Origin: UBA11986 sp031402435
GTDB taxonomy: Bacteria; Bacteroidota; Ignavibacteria; UBA10030; UBA6906
DNA length: 64,000 nt
Reading direction: 5' to 3'
Assembly (NCBI GenBank): GCA_031402435.1
Contig: JANNSJ010000024.1
Span: 18,054-82,053 of the forward strand
Positions 9,220 through 18,154 of the stretch are shown piece by piece (position 1 is the first letter of the stretch; every line of letters begins with the position of its first letter). The notes beneath the pieces were generated by a model, which was given only the letters and a program-made list of their open reading frames with translations, searched no databases and was not told the origin of the DNA. A program made the position numbers and the translations under genes.

Positions 9220-9762
9220 TTACCGGTGTGGATTGTTCTTCTTGCAGCTTGCCTCAAGCCAGCCCAGGACGGAGACCCAGGCTTTGTCAAAGTAATCATG
9301 AACCTGGTTCCAGTCTTCGCCCTTCAACCAGCCGAGATGGCTGATTGTCACTTCTGTTCTGTTGCCCTTCAGCGCCTTCAACGTCACAACGACCCAGGTG
9401 TGATGCTCACCATTCCGGATGTCAGGGAAACTCGGCGGGGCGTTCCAACTGAATGAGATCATCTCCTTGGGGAGATAGCTGATCACTTTGCAGCCTTCCG
9501 AGCCTCTCGACCCTGATGGAGCTTCCATCGAAAAATAGATTTCAAACGGTCCGCCGACCTTCAACTCGATGTTGTTGTCCTCGCCGAAGAATGTCCGGAG
9601 CCCATCATGAGTTGTCCACTTCCACCACACAGAGTCGATGGGGCAGTTGACTATTCTGGTCTTCCGAATGATTTTGTCGTTCAGGATTTCAGCATCGCCA
9701 GCCGGGCTTGCGGAATAGCTGAGACCGAGAACGACGACTGCCAGAGCAAGTACCTTTTTCAT
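9220..9762 (-). CDS. Exported SRPBCC (AHSA1-like) domain protein
   Basis: A 180-aa protein starting MKKVLALAVVVLGL, a clear signal peptide, followed by an SRPBCC/AHSA1-type lipid- or ligand-binding fold (FGEDNNIELKVGGPFEIYF, HHTWVVVTLKAL, GWLKGEDWNQVHDYF, WVSVLGWLEAS). I chose the ATG at 9762 over an in-frame TTG at 9768 because AAGGA lies at proper distance. AHSA1-like proteins are frequent partners of DGPF/ECF42 units but are normally cytosolic; the signal peptide is unusual. Function unknown. Confidence 0.85.
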   Translation of the reverse strand: MKKVLALAVVVLGLSYSASPAGDAEILNDKIIRKTRIVNCPIDSVWWKWTTHDGLRTFFGEDNNIELKVGGPFEIYFSMEAPSGSRGSEGCKVISYLPKEMISFSWNAPPSFPDIRNGEHHTWVVVTLKALKGNRTEVTISHLGWLKGEDWNQVHDYFDKAWVSVLGWLEASCKKNNPHR

Positions 9763-9801
9763 GTTCAACGTCCTTGGAGTAAGGTAAGGGAGTGGTGGCC
9801 T

Positions 9802-10152
9802 CTACATACCATCCATTTTCATAACTTCCCGCACCTCGACTTTACCGCCAAGGTGAAAGTCAGGGTAGTCTTTCGATATCTCCACAACTTCATCAAGGCT
9901 TGCCGCTTCAAGGACGAAGTAACCGGCAACAGCTTCCTTCGATTCGGCGAACGGGCCGTCAACGATGACCTTTCCGTTCTTTTGTGTGAGCATCTTACCA
10001 CCCGGCAGCAACGGCTCACCTGACTTGTACTTTCCCTGCTTCTGCAATTTTTCCACCCAGGTGAACCACTTGGTCATCTGCTTTTGAGCTTCATCGGGGG
10101 ACAGGCCCTGGCTGGAACCACCGTGGAATATGAGCATATATTTTTGTGACAT
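9802..10152 (-). CDS. DGPF/YCII-related protein
   Basis: A 116-aa protein with the VDGPFAESKE motif that names the DGPF branch of the YCII family (ferredoxin-like alpha/beta barrel), plus GYFVLEAASLDEVVEI. These proteins are strongly linked to ECF41/ECF42 sigma genes; their biochemical role is unsettled. A strong GGAGG lies 5 bases before the ATG at 10152. It is first in the unit DGPF - SRPBCC - ECF42 sigma, all on the minus strand with gaps of about 40-55 bases. Confidence 0.9.
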   Translation of the reverse strand: MSQKYMLIFHGGSSQGLSPDEAQKQMTKWFTWVEKLQKQGKYKSGEPLLPGGKMLTQKNGKVIVDGPFAESKEAVAGYFVLEAASLDEVVEISKDYPDFHLGGKVEVREVMKMDGM

Positions 10153-10256
10153 AACGCCTCCATACTATTGGGATTGATTGAAAAAATGATTTGAGTGCTT
10201 CATCTGTATGACGAACGGAAGCCTCTGGATGGGACAACCTGGAAGAGATAATTCTG

Positions 10257-10330
10257 TCCACGAAGAACACTACGTATCACGAAGAAAATTGATTCATTTC
10301 TTTACTTTTCGGATTCGTGCTCTTCGTGAC
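10257..10330. repeat. Imperfect inverted repeat, CACGAAGA family
   Basis: The arm CCACGAAGAACAC at 10258-10270 pairs with GTGCTCTTCGTG at 10318-10329, around an AT-rich centre that itself repeats CACGAAGA. A second small inverted pair (CCTGCCCGCC and GGTCAGGCGG) follows at 10331-10373. There is no T-run, so this looks like an intergenic palindromic repeat and not a terminator. The remaining bases of 10153-10417 hold no gene that I can see. Confidence 0.55.
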
Positions 10331-10417
10331 CTTCCTGCCCGCCGGTTTATCTGTGTCATGCGGTCAGGCGGACATGGATTAGCTTTTCGGTTGGATTTCA
10401 ATGGTCTGGATTGAGGA

Positions 10418-11656
10418 TCACTTCATCAAAACCAATTTCCTTGTTTCAACAAACTCTCCGGCCCGTAGCCGGTAGAAATACACGCCCGATCCGAGGTCGG
10501 ATGCATCGAACGAAACAGAATATTCGCCTGGAGTCTTCACTTCGTTCACCAGTGTTCTTAACTCGCGACCGAGGACATCGAACACTATGAGCGACACAAA
10601 TCCCAAATCAGAAATCTTAAATCTGATATTTGTTGTTGGATTAAACGGGTTCGGATAATTCTGCATGAGCGAAAACTTCTCCGGGAGAGAAGGCGATTCG
10701 GTTGTGCTTGTTGTCGTTGTCCTGCTTCTGAATACATAGCTGCCGCCGACAAGGATACGTCCGCTGGGAGTAATGACAATTGAAGCCAATTGTATGGTGA
10801 TGCCCGGACTAATATTGATCCATGTGGCTCCCTGGTCAGTCGACAGGAAAACGCCGTCGTCGCTCGTTCCATAGATGTTCCCATCAGGCGAAGCAGTCAA
10901 TGCGGAAAAGTAGGGATTGTTACTGCCGATTCGCAGCCATGACTCCCCACGGTTTGTCGAGCGGTACACGCCATCGAACGATGAGGAGTATATCGTTTGA
11001 ATGAATATGTCCTGGTTTGGCAGTACGACCATGGTGCGAACATGCCGTCCGAGAAGTCCGCCATTGAATTGCGTCCATGATACTCCGAAATCTGTGGAGC
11101 GATAGAAGCCGTCGATCGCTCCCGCGTACACTTCATTGTGATCGCCAAATGCAAAGCACCCGGTGGCGAAGGAGTTGGATGTATTCGGAAGTGGAACGCC
11201 CGTCCAGGAGTCGCCACCGTCTGTGGAGCGATGAACCTTCCCATGGCCGGTGTATGTCAGTCCTGCAAAAATGTATCCTTGGGGATGAACCGCAAGCCCG
11301 TTACATCCTTCATTCACGAGGTTGCCTGACCAATGGGCCCCGTTATCGATTGAACGATAAACGCCGAGGGCAAAATCAGCCGCGTAGATTATTCCTGATG
11401 GGGCAATACGAATTGACTGCGCATGGCCATTTGCTACGAACCTCCCGAGTGTTATCCAGGTTGCTCCTTCATTCGTGGACATGGACAACATCGAATCGCC
11501 GGAGGCATACACATGTCCCGAAGCATTGAGTGCCAGCTTGTAGTAGTACCCGCGGGGGAGACTCGTAGTATCCCATTGGGAAACTTGCCCTGTTGAACGC
11601 ATCCCAAAAAGGCAGGTGAGAATGCCCAAGAGCAGTGTTCGGGGAAGTGTGATCAT
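10418..11656 (-). CDS. Secreted beta-propeller protein with T9SS type A sorting domain
   Basis: A 412-aa protein with a signal peptide (MITLPRTLLLGILTCLFG), seven or so BNR/sortilin-like repeats (STNEGATW, STDGGDSW, STDFGVSW, STNRGESW, STDQGATW) and a C-terminal domain containing NYPNPFNPTTNIRF, VFDVLGRE and VYFYRLRAG ending in LVLMK. The last part is the Por secretion signal that is cleaved when the cargo passes the type IX secretion system, so the propeller is expected on the cell surface or outside. The ligand is unknown. A similar but not closely related cargo lies at 61409. Confidence 0.92.
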   Translation of the reverse strand: MITLPRTLLLGILTCLFGMRSTGQVSQWDTTSLPRGYYYKLALNASGHVYASGDSMLSMSTNEGATWITLGRFVANGHAQSIRIAPSGIIYAADFALGVYRSIDNGAHWSGNLVNEGCNGLAVHPQGYIFAGLTYTGHGKVHRSTDGGDSWTGVPLPNTSNSFATGCFAFGDHNEVYAGAIDGFYRSTDFGVSWTQFNGGLLGRHVRTMVVLPNQDIFIQTIYSSSFDGVYRSTNRGESWLRIGSNNPYFSALTASPDGNIYGTSDDGVFLSTDQGATWINISPGITIQLASIVITPSGRILVGGSYVFRSRTTTTSTTESPSLPEKFSLMQNYPNPFNPTTNIRFKISDLGFVSLIVFDVLGRELRTLVNEVKTPGEYSVSFDASDLGSGVYFYRLRAGEFVETRKLVLMK

Positions 11657-11752
11657 GATTTCTCCTGAGAAAGAACGGGTTGGATTATTGACACGTTAAC
11701 AATTCTCATCGGCGAAAGGTTGCCTGGTCAGATGGTAAGCATTTCTTTACTG

Positions 11753-14700
11753 TCATGTACTGGTCCCGGTTTTCACCTTCTTCGATTCCACCCACCTGTA
11801 CAAGACCGGCAGGACGAAAAGCGTTAAGAGGGTGGACGTTATCAAACCGCCGATTACCACCGTTGCCAACGGTCGCTGTACCTCAGCACCAGTTCCTTGC
11901 GACAGCGCCATCGGAATGAAACCGAAACTTGCCACAAGCGCAGTCATCAACACCGGTCGCAAGCGATCAGAGGCGCCTTTGACGACAGCAAATATAAGGT
12001 CATGTCCTTCTTTCAATAACTGATTCATATACGAGATAAGCACTACACCATTCAGCACAGCGACGCCGAACAACGCTATGAATCCGACCGACGCGGAAAC
12101 GCTCATGTGAAGGTCACGAATGAAGAGGGCGAAGATCCCTCCGCTAAGCGCGAAGGGCAGGTTGAGTAGTATGAGCATTGAGTGTCGGAAGTTGCCGAAT
12201 GTCGTGAACAACAGAACGAAAATGATAAAGATGGAAAGTGGAAGCACAATCAGCAGGCGCCGGGTAGCACTCTGTTGATTCTCGAATTGACCTCCCCACG
12301 TTATCGAGTATCCGGGTGGCAATGTGACATTTGATTCGATCTTCATCTGTGCTTCAGCCACAAACGTGCCGATATCAGTCCCTCTGACGTTGCATTCCAC
12401 CACCATGCGCCTCTGTCCATACTCGCGGCTCACCTGCACAGGACCTTCTTCAGCGACAATGCGGGCGATCTGGCTTAATGGTACTGTTCCCCCTGTGGGG
12501 AGGTTGACCTGAGAGTTTTCTATCGCTTCAATGTCGCCACGCTTGTTCTCGGGATAGCGGACGAGCACATCGAAGCGCTTCTGCCCCTCGAACACCTGGG
12601 TGGCAATCTTCCCGCCAATGGCAATCTCGATAACGCGTTGCACGTCGTCGACGTTGAGGCCGTATCGGGCGATAGCGTCCCTGTCGATATAGATGTTCAA
12701 GTATGTCTGTCCGGACACCTGCTCAACAGCAACATCCTCTGCGCCTGCGACAGAGCGAACCACTTCGGCGATCTGATCAGCCTTTTGCTTGAGCACCTCC
12801 ATATCCTCGCCGAACAGCTTTACTGCGATATCTGATTTGACACCTGAGACGAGTTCATCAACACGCATTGCAATGGGCTGTGTGATGTTGTAGTTGATGC
12901 CCGGAACATGCTTGAGTTCTTCGACCATCTTCTCAATCAGTTCTTCCTTCGTCTCCGCGGTTTTCCATTCTTCTTTTGGTTTCAGTGTCACGTAAATATC
13001 GCTCAGGTTTATCCCCATGGGGTCCGTCGCGATATCCGGGCGGCCGAGGCGCCCAACCACAAACTCCACTTCCGGAAACTGCATCAAAATCTGTTGCACC
13101 TGTTTTTCCATTGCAATCGATTCGGTCAGCGATACGCTGGGCATGCGTATGGGTTGAACGAGGATCGAGCCTTCGTCAAGCTCGGGGATGAACTCGGTCC
13201 CAAGGTACGGCACAAGAGCAAGTGAGCTGATAAACAGTACTCCTGCAATGGAGAACGTAATGAGCTTGTGCGCCAATGCCTTTTCGAGGAGGGGGGTATA
13301 GTACCCGCGCAACCAGTGGATGAGTCGAGGCTCGGTATGCGTTTTTCGTTCCTTGAGAAAAAGTGAGCTTAAGACCGGGATGAGTGTAAGCGTGAAGAGT
13401 AGCGAACCAATGAGCGCAAACCCGACCGTGAGCGCCATCGGTTTGAACATCTTCCCCTCAATTCCCTCGAGCGTAAGAATCGGGAGATACACAGCAATGA
13501 TGATGAGAATGCCGAAAAGTATCGGGCGCCCGACTTCCTTAGCGGCTCCTTCGACTATTTGATTGGTAGTTCTGTCGGCTTCTTTGTGTGTGAGCTTGCG
13601 TACGAAATTCTCCACCATGACAACTGAGCCATCGACGATCATTCCGAAGTCTATCGCACCGAGACTCATCAGATTGGCCGCAAGCCCAAGCCATTCCATT
13701 CCAATGAAAGCAAACAACATTGAGAGGGGGATAGTCAGCGCCACGATGAACCCCGCACGCAGGTCGCCAAGGAAAATCAACAGGATTGCCAGGACAAGTA
13801 ATCCACCTTCAATCAGGTTGGTTCTCACGGTGGAAATTGTCTTGTTCACCAAATCGGTCTGGTCGTAATAGGGATGGATCTTTACGTGCCGTGGCAATGT
13901 CTTATTGATCTCCTCCACCTTTGCTTTAACACGCTGAATCACTTTTTGACTGTTCTCACCCTTCAGCATCATCACAATTGCTGCACTCACCTCACCACGC
14001 CCCTGCATCACTACGGCGCCCTGTCTCGCTTCGGGGCCAACCGTAATCTTTGCAACGTTCCGGAGGTAGATGGGAGAGCCTTGCTCGCTCTTGACGATGA
14101 TGCCCTCAAGGTCATGCTCCGATTGAACAAGGCCAATGCCTCTCACAACGTATTGTTCAGATGCATGCTCAAGGTATCCTCCACCCACGACGGAATTGTT
14201 TTTCTCAACAGCCTCGAACACTTCCTGAAGGGAAAGATTGTAGCTCAAGAGTCTCTGAGGATCAACAAGCACCTGATATTGTTTAACCAGCCCTCCAAAG
14301 CTGTTCACTTCCGTCACACCCGGCACGGTTCGTAGTTGCGGCTTGACGATCCAATCCTGGACGGTACGCAACTCTATCAAGTCAAGGCTGTCGCTTTCGA
14401 GGAAGTATTGGTAGATCTCGCCCATGCCCGTGGTGATTGGTCCCATTTCGGGTTCGGGAACCGATGGTGGAAGAGATTCTCTTGCGCTTTGCAGTCGCTC
14501 GAGGACTAGCTGTCGCGCAAAGTATATATCCACACCATCTTCAAACACAACGGTTATCACAGCCAACCCGAACTTTGATATGGACCGGACTTCAGTCAGT
14601 TGCGGAAGGCCGTTCATTGCAATTTCGATTGGAGAGGTCACGAGCCGTTCCGTTTCAACAGGGGAGAGTCCCGGAGCTTCAGCTAGTACCTGAACCTGAA

Positions 14701-14833
14701 CATTTGTTACATCCGGGAATGCATCGATCGGGATGTCGTTGAGCGAGTAGACGCCAAGAGCGCCAATCAGCAGCGTCATGGCAATAACGAGCAGTCGCTG
14801 GTGAAGAGCAAATTCTATGATTCGGTTTATCAT
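11753..14833 (-). CDS. czcA: Heavy-metal RND efflux pump, CzcA-type inner membrane subunit
   Basis: A 1026-aa HME-RND transporter, full length. The fourth membrane helix carries DFGMIVDGSVVMVEN near residue 400, the pattern of the CzcA/CnrA subclass (Zn, Co, Ni, Cd) rather than the Cu/Ag CusA subclass. Two periplasmic porter halves and twelve predicted membrane helices are present, ending with LATVVIGGLITSTLLTLFVLP. It is the last gene of the operon: small exported protein, outer membrane channel, membrane fusion protein, pump. Substrate class is inferred from the motif only. Confidence 0.95.
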   Translation of the reverse strand: MINRIIEFALHQRLLVIAMTLLIGALGVYSLNDIPIDAFPDVTNVQVQVLAEAPGLSPVETERLVTSPIEIAMNGLPQLTEVRSISKFGLAVITVVFEDGVDIYFARQLVLERLQSARESLPPSVPEPEMGPITTGMGEIYQYFLESDSLDLIELRTVQDWIVKPQLRTVPGVTEVNSFGGLVKQYQVLVDPQRLLSYNLSLQEVFEAVEKNNSVVGGGYLEHASEQYVVRGIGLVQSEHDLEGIIVKSEQGSPIYLRNVAKITVGPEARQGAVVMQGRGEVSAAIVMMLKGENSQKVIQRVKAKVEEINKTLPRHVKIHPYYDQTDLVNKTISTVRTNLIEGGLLVLAILLIFLGDLRAGFIVALTIPLSMLFAFIGMEWLGLAANLMSLGAIDFGMIVDGSVVMVENFVRKLTHKEADRTTNQIVEGAAKEVGRPILFGILIIIAVYLPILTLEGIEGKMFKPMALTVGFALIGSLLFTLTLIPVLSSLFLKERKTHTEPRLIHWLRGYYTPLLEKALAHKLITFSIAGVLFISSLALVPYLGTEFIPELDEGSILVQPIRMPSVSLTESIAMEKQVQQILMQFPEVEFVVGRLGRPDIATDPMGINLSDIYVTLKPKEEWKTAETKEELIEKMVEELKHVPGINYNITQPIAMRVDELVSGVKSDIAVKLFGEDMEVLKQKADQIAEVVRSVAGAEDVAVEQVSGQTYLNIYIDRDAIARYGLNVDDVQRVIEIAIGGKIATQVFEGQKRFDVLVRYPENKRGDIEAIENSQVNLPTGGTVPLSQIARIVAEEGPVQVSREYGQRRMVVECNVRGTDIGTFVAEAQMKIESNVTLPPGYSITWGGQFENQQSATRRLLIVLPLSIFIIFVLLFTTFGNFRHSMLILLNLPFALSGGIFALFIRDLHMSVSASVGFIALFGVAVLNGVVLISYMNQLLKEGHDLIFAVVKGASDRLRPVLMTALVASFGFIPMALSQGTGAEVQRPLATVVIGGLITSTLLTLFVLPVLYRWVESKKVKTGTST

Positions 14834-14849
14834 TCTTCATTCCTACAGA

Positions 14850-15977
14850 TTAGTGTTCTTCGCCGAACGTTTCCTTGGCAAGTTCCGACTTGAGAAAGAA
14901 CCCACCCCTCACGACGATCTTCTCGCCCTCAAGTAATCCATCGAGCACTTCGGCAAACTCCCTTGTTTCAACTCCCGTTCGAATCTCCCGCTTCTCAAAC
15001 GTCGTATCGTTGACAGTAACGAACACGAAATGCTTCTCCGTTTCCCCAAGTAGGGCGCTTGCCGGAATCTTGATTGTCTCCTTGCCAAGCTGCGTTTGGA
15101 TTTTCACGGTGCAGAACATCTCTGGCTTGAGCTGTCCGTTTGTGTTTTTCACTTCGATGCGAGCCTTGACGGTACGCGTCTTCTCATCCACCACGCTATA
15201 AACACTCGACACAACGCCGTTCCAGGAATCCCTGTACGCATTCACTTCCACTATTGCTTTCATACCAGCCCGGATGTGCGGGAGGTCTTTCTCGTAAATG
15301 TCAGCAAGCACCCAGAGCGTCTTGAGATCAGCAAGTTCAAACAGATCTATGCCTGACTGCACAAACTCACCAAGCCTGACTTTGCTCTCCAGGATTACCC
15401 CATCGAATGGTGAGCGAATGCCGTAGAAGTCCTTTGGCGTCTGAGTAGATTCGAGTTCCATCAACTCCTCTTCTGGCACGTCGAGTACCGTGAGCTTCCG
15501 TCTTGCGGATTCGTAAAGAGACCTTGCCGTTGATTGATCCTCAGTACCGCTCTCCTTTGACCGCTTCAATCGTTGCGCGGCCTGGAGAAACTCAAACTGC
15601 ATCGTCAGGTATTCCTGGCTGTAGAGTTCCATGAGAACCGTCTTTGACTTTACGTGGTCATTCGTAAAGGCGTGTACCTTCTCCACCCGTCCACCGATTC
15701 GGGCAGAAATGTGAGCGAGTCGCTTCTCATTGAAGCTCACTTTTCCCGGCAGGGTCAATGGTATCGCAACGGAGTGCTTCGCTACAGGCTCGATTGTGAT
15801 TCCAGCATGGAAGACTTTGTGCTTGTCCAAATGCACGACCACTCCTTCCGTGGCCCCGTGTTCATCGTGATGCACCGTGCTTTCATCTGTGCGTTGCTGC
15901 CCGCAGCCAGTCATCAGCAACAGCGAGATTACAACATGGACTGTTGCAGAAAGACCTGTTTGCTTACGATGATTCAT
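14850..15977 (-). CDS. czcB: Membrane fusion lipoprotein of metal RND efflux system (CzcB-like)
   Basis: A 375-aa periplasmic adaptor with a lipobox (LLLMTGC) and a His-rich stretch after the lipidated Cys (VHHDEHG). The barrel-sandwich/lipoyl region starts VSFNEKRLAHISARIGGRVE, a coiled-coil hairpin follows, then the beta-barrel (VRLGEFVQSG, VEVNAYRDSWNG). GGAG sits 10 bases before the ATG at 15977, which I prefer over the ATG 12 bases upstream. It joins the inner membrane pump at 11753 to the channel at 15998. Confidence 0.93.
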   Translation of the reverse strand: MNHRKQTGLSATVHVVISLLLMTGCGQQRTDESTVHHDEHGATEGVVVHLDKHKVFHAGITIEPVAKHSVAIPLTLPGKVSFNEKRLAHISARIGGRVEKVHAFTNDHVKSKTVLMELYSQEYLTMQFEFLQAAQRLKRSKESGTEDQSTARSLYESARRKLTVLDVPEEELMELESTQTPKDFYGIRSPFDGVILESKVRLGEFVQSGIDLFELADLKTLWVLADIYEKDLPHIRAGMKAIVEVNAYRDSWNGVVSSVYSVVDEKTRTVKARIEVKNTNGQLKPEMFCTVKIQTQLGKETIKIPASALLGETEKHFVFVTVNDTTFEKREIRTGVETREFAEVLDGLLEGEKIVVRGGFFLKSELAKETFGEEH

Positions 15978-15997
15978 GTAATTCTCCATTCTTGGTG

Positions 15998-17290
15998 TTA
16001 TTCTTCTGAGGGCAGCTCGGCTGCAACTTCCAGGTCGGCAAGGGCGACTGCGTAATTCAACAGGGCACGGGCGTATTCCACTCTCGTCGCCCGGACTGTT
16101 CTGTATACATCAAGCAAGTTCAAGAGATCTATCTGGTTGTTTTGATATTGGGCAATAGCTGTGGCGAGGATGTCTTCTGCATCATTCAACAATGACTTGT
16201 CAAACACGTTGATCTGGGAATCGACGGACTTCAAAGCGCTGAGGGCATTTAGAATACCGGACTTCACCCGACGAACAAGTTGATCATTGTTCACACGCGC
16301 AATCTCCTTCAGCGCATTTGCTTCTTGCACCTGCCCCCTTGGTTCCTGCCAGAACCAGAGAGGGACAGAAATGCCAAGTTGAATTCCTAATCCACTCTTG
16401 GTTGTTCCGGTAAATCCATTGGCGTCGAACGGAGGTTGCTCAGCTCTCCGTTGATGAAAGAGCCCCAGTGAGAAATCAGGAAGGTAGCTTGTTGTTGCAA
16501 GCCCGACAGCAGCGTCTTCACGAAGCATTGTGTGCTGTGCCATTTTCAGGATGGCGCTGTTCTCAAGAAGCGTTCGCATGAGAGAATCCCCGTCAACCGG
16601 TACCGAACGGTGGAACAGACTGTCCGTCAACTCCACAACACGGTCGGCATCCCATCCCATCAGAAGGTTCAGTTGGGCATATCGCACCTGAAGGTCGCGC
16701 CTTACTTCAACAATGTCATTGTTAAGGCGTGCGATTTCCACCTTTCCCCGGATGACGTCGAGATAATTGGCGCTTCCTGCCTTATACCTATCCGTGAGAA
16801 GCCGCTGAACATCCTTGAGAAAGCGGAGTTGCTCGTCGAAACTCTCAATGATCTCCTGACCGAGGCGAGTGCTGTAATACGCCTTCTTCACTTGCGCGGC
16901 TATCAGCGTTCTGGTGCGCTCAAGTTGGAGCACGGCGATCTCCTTGTCCTGCATCGCGACATCAATGCGCCCGGAGCGGCGGGTTGGAAACTCAATTTGC
17001 TGCATGATCCCGATATCCTGTTCATCTGCTTCGGTAATGTTGAAGTTGAACGGCATCTCGTTCCAACTCAGGCCTATTTCAGGATTGGGTATCCGTCCCG
17101 CCTGAAGGATCTTTGCATCTGCAGCTTCGATCTCGTGCAGTGCTATGAGTACACGGGGGTTCCTTTCGAGTGCGATAGCAACAGCATCCTTGACGGAGAT
17201 AAGTTCACGCGTCTGTGAGAATGCAATGCTGTGAATGATGCACAGAACCAATCCCGTCTTGCAACAATGACTTGTCAAGACGAACCTCAT
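15998..17290 (-). CDS. czcC: Outer membrane efflux channel of metal RND system (TolC/CzcC-like)
   Basis: A 430-aa protein with a signal peptide (MRFVLTSHCCKTGLVLC ending near FSQ) and two OEP repeats of the TolC family (VKDAVAIALERNPRVLIALHE in the first; NQIDLLNLLDVYRTVRATRVEY in the second). An in-frame start 72 bases upstream would add a poorly hydrophobic leader, so the ATG at 17290 is chosen. It precedes the adaptor gene by 20 bases. The second RND operon lacks its own channel gene, so this one could serve both; that is inference. Confidence 0.92.
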   Translation of the reverse strand: MRFVLTSHCCKTGLVLCIIHSIAFSQTRELISVKDAVAIALERNPRVLIALHEIEAADAKILQAGRIPNPEIGLSWNEMPFNFNITEADEQDIGIMQQIEFPTRRSGRIDVAMQDKEIAVLQLERTRTLIAAQVKKAYYSTRLGQEIIESFDEQLRFLKDVQRLLTDRYKAGSANYLDVIRGKVEIARLNNDIVEVRRDLQVRYAQLNLLMGWDADRVVELTDSLFHRSVPVDGDSLMRTLLENSAILKMAQHTMLREDAAVGLATTSYLPDFSLGLFHQRRAEQPPFDANGFTGTTKSGLGIQLGISVPLWFWQEPRGQVQEANALKEIARVNNDQLVRRVKSGILNALSALKSVDSQINVFDKSLLNDAEDILATAIAQYQNNQIDLLNLLDVYRTVRATRVEYARALLNYAVALADLEVAAELPSEE

Positions 17291-17385
17291 AAATGTGGTA
17301 AACGAATTTCGCTCTGAGAAATGCCTCGCGGTTACAGCAGTCCTCAAACAACAGGGAACCATCCAAACCTTGAGAGAGAAAACAG

Positions 17386-17736
17386 CTATGCAGTCAGAGG
17401 AGGGTGATAAATCGTCCGGGTGGGAGAGAGAGGAACTGAGGTAACAATGTCAGTGGTACGGTTGAACATAGGGGGATGGTATTCAACGCCAAAAGCGAGC
17501 ACAGGGAGAGTAGGCATATGGCAAATGCAACTGCATTCTGCCGCGCAGTCCCCGTGTTCTTCCTGAGATGATCCCTGATGGTTAGCAAACAGTGAACAGA
17601 TCAACGAAGCACATTGATCATCGCTCGCACCCGACCAGCAATCTGCGTCACCGCACCATAGCAATGAGACCGTAAAGAGAATAGCAAGAAGCGATCCTGT
17701 CGGGTGGATTGCATATGTGGCAATGTACTTTATCAT
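17386..17736 (-). CDS. Small exported Cys-rich protein heading the czcCBA operon
   Basis: A 116-aa protein with an N-terminal hydrophobic stretch and ten cysteines, grouped as CGDADC, CASLIC and CAAECSCIC, plus several His. It ends YHPPLTA. I do not recognise a named family with certainty. Its position as first gene of a metal efflux operon and its ligand-rich sequence suggest a periplasmic metal-binding or sensing role. The His-rich protein at 22844 holds the same place in the second RND operon and also ends with a Pro-rich tail (GRAPPPATT). Confidence 0.7.
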   Translation of the reverse strand: MIKYIATYAIHPTGSLLAILFTVSLLWCGDADCWSGASDDQCASLICSLFANHQGSSQEEHGDCAAECSCICHMPTLPVLAFGVEYHPPMFNRTTDIVTSVPLSPTRTIYHPPLTA

Positions 17737-17806
17737 GTCGGTGACAATATACTACGTTGGGATGTTCAAAGCAAAGCTGATTGATGCTTAAGGCAAACAC
17801 ACTCGG

Positions 17807-17839
17807 TTGATACAGTTGTCCAGGCTGTCTATATATTGG
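17807..17839 (+). promoter_or_regulatory. Candidate promoter of the mqnE remnant
   Basis: TTG at 17807-17809 and TATATTGG at 17832-17839, 22 bases apart, resemble the guaA promoter. The predicted start is near 17846 and the ATG is at 17870. The stretch 17737-17869 is a divergent intergenic region shared with the czc operon, and no clear metal-responsive operator was found in it. Confidence 0.4.
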
Positions 17840-17869
17840 TTTTGACCTTGAACAAGCCTCTTCCAGACA

Positions 17870-18135
17870 ATGGCCATTGATATCCACTTTCGAGATACCT
17901 CTCTCATCCCTATCTGGTCAAAGGTCCAACGCGGCGATCGGCTGACGTTTGACGACGGGTTGACAATGTACAAAACGCCCGACCTCATCTCGCTTGGCAA
18001 GATGGCGCACTACGCCCCGCAGCTGAAGAGTGGCGATGCGGTGTATTTCGTCCTCAATCAGAAGGTCGATCATACCAATATCTGTGTCCTCTGCTGCAAG
18101 TTCTGCGTCTTTGCCACGAAGAAGAATCGGCGCAG
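17870..18135 (+). pseudogene. mqnE: 5' remnant of aminofutalosine synthase (mqnE-like radical SAM)
   Basis: From ATG 17870 the frame reads like the N-terminus of MqnE, including LTFDDGLTMYKTPDLISLGK and NQKVDHTNICVLCCKFCVFA with an intact CxxxCxxC radical SAM cluster motif. Family resemblance stops at about residue 85 (near 18125). The frame then runs into the 3' end of the convergent RND pump gene and stops at 18223. MqnE is normally about 360-380 aa, so at least three quarters is missing, including most of the radical SAM barrel. A full copy is presumably elsewhere if the menaquinone pathway works. Confidence 0.8.
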
Positions 18136-18154
18136 CCCCCCATCAGTGCTCATG

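Noticed and set aside
10257..10330. Inverted repeat as a Rho-independent terminator
   Set aside because: The arms are imperfect, the loop is about 45 bases and no T-run follows on either strand.
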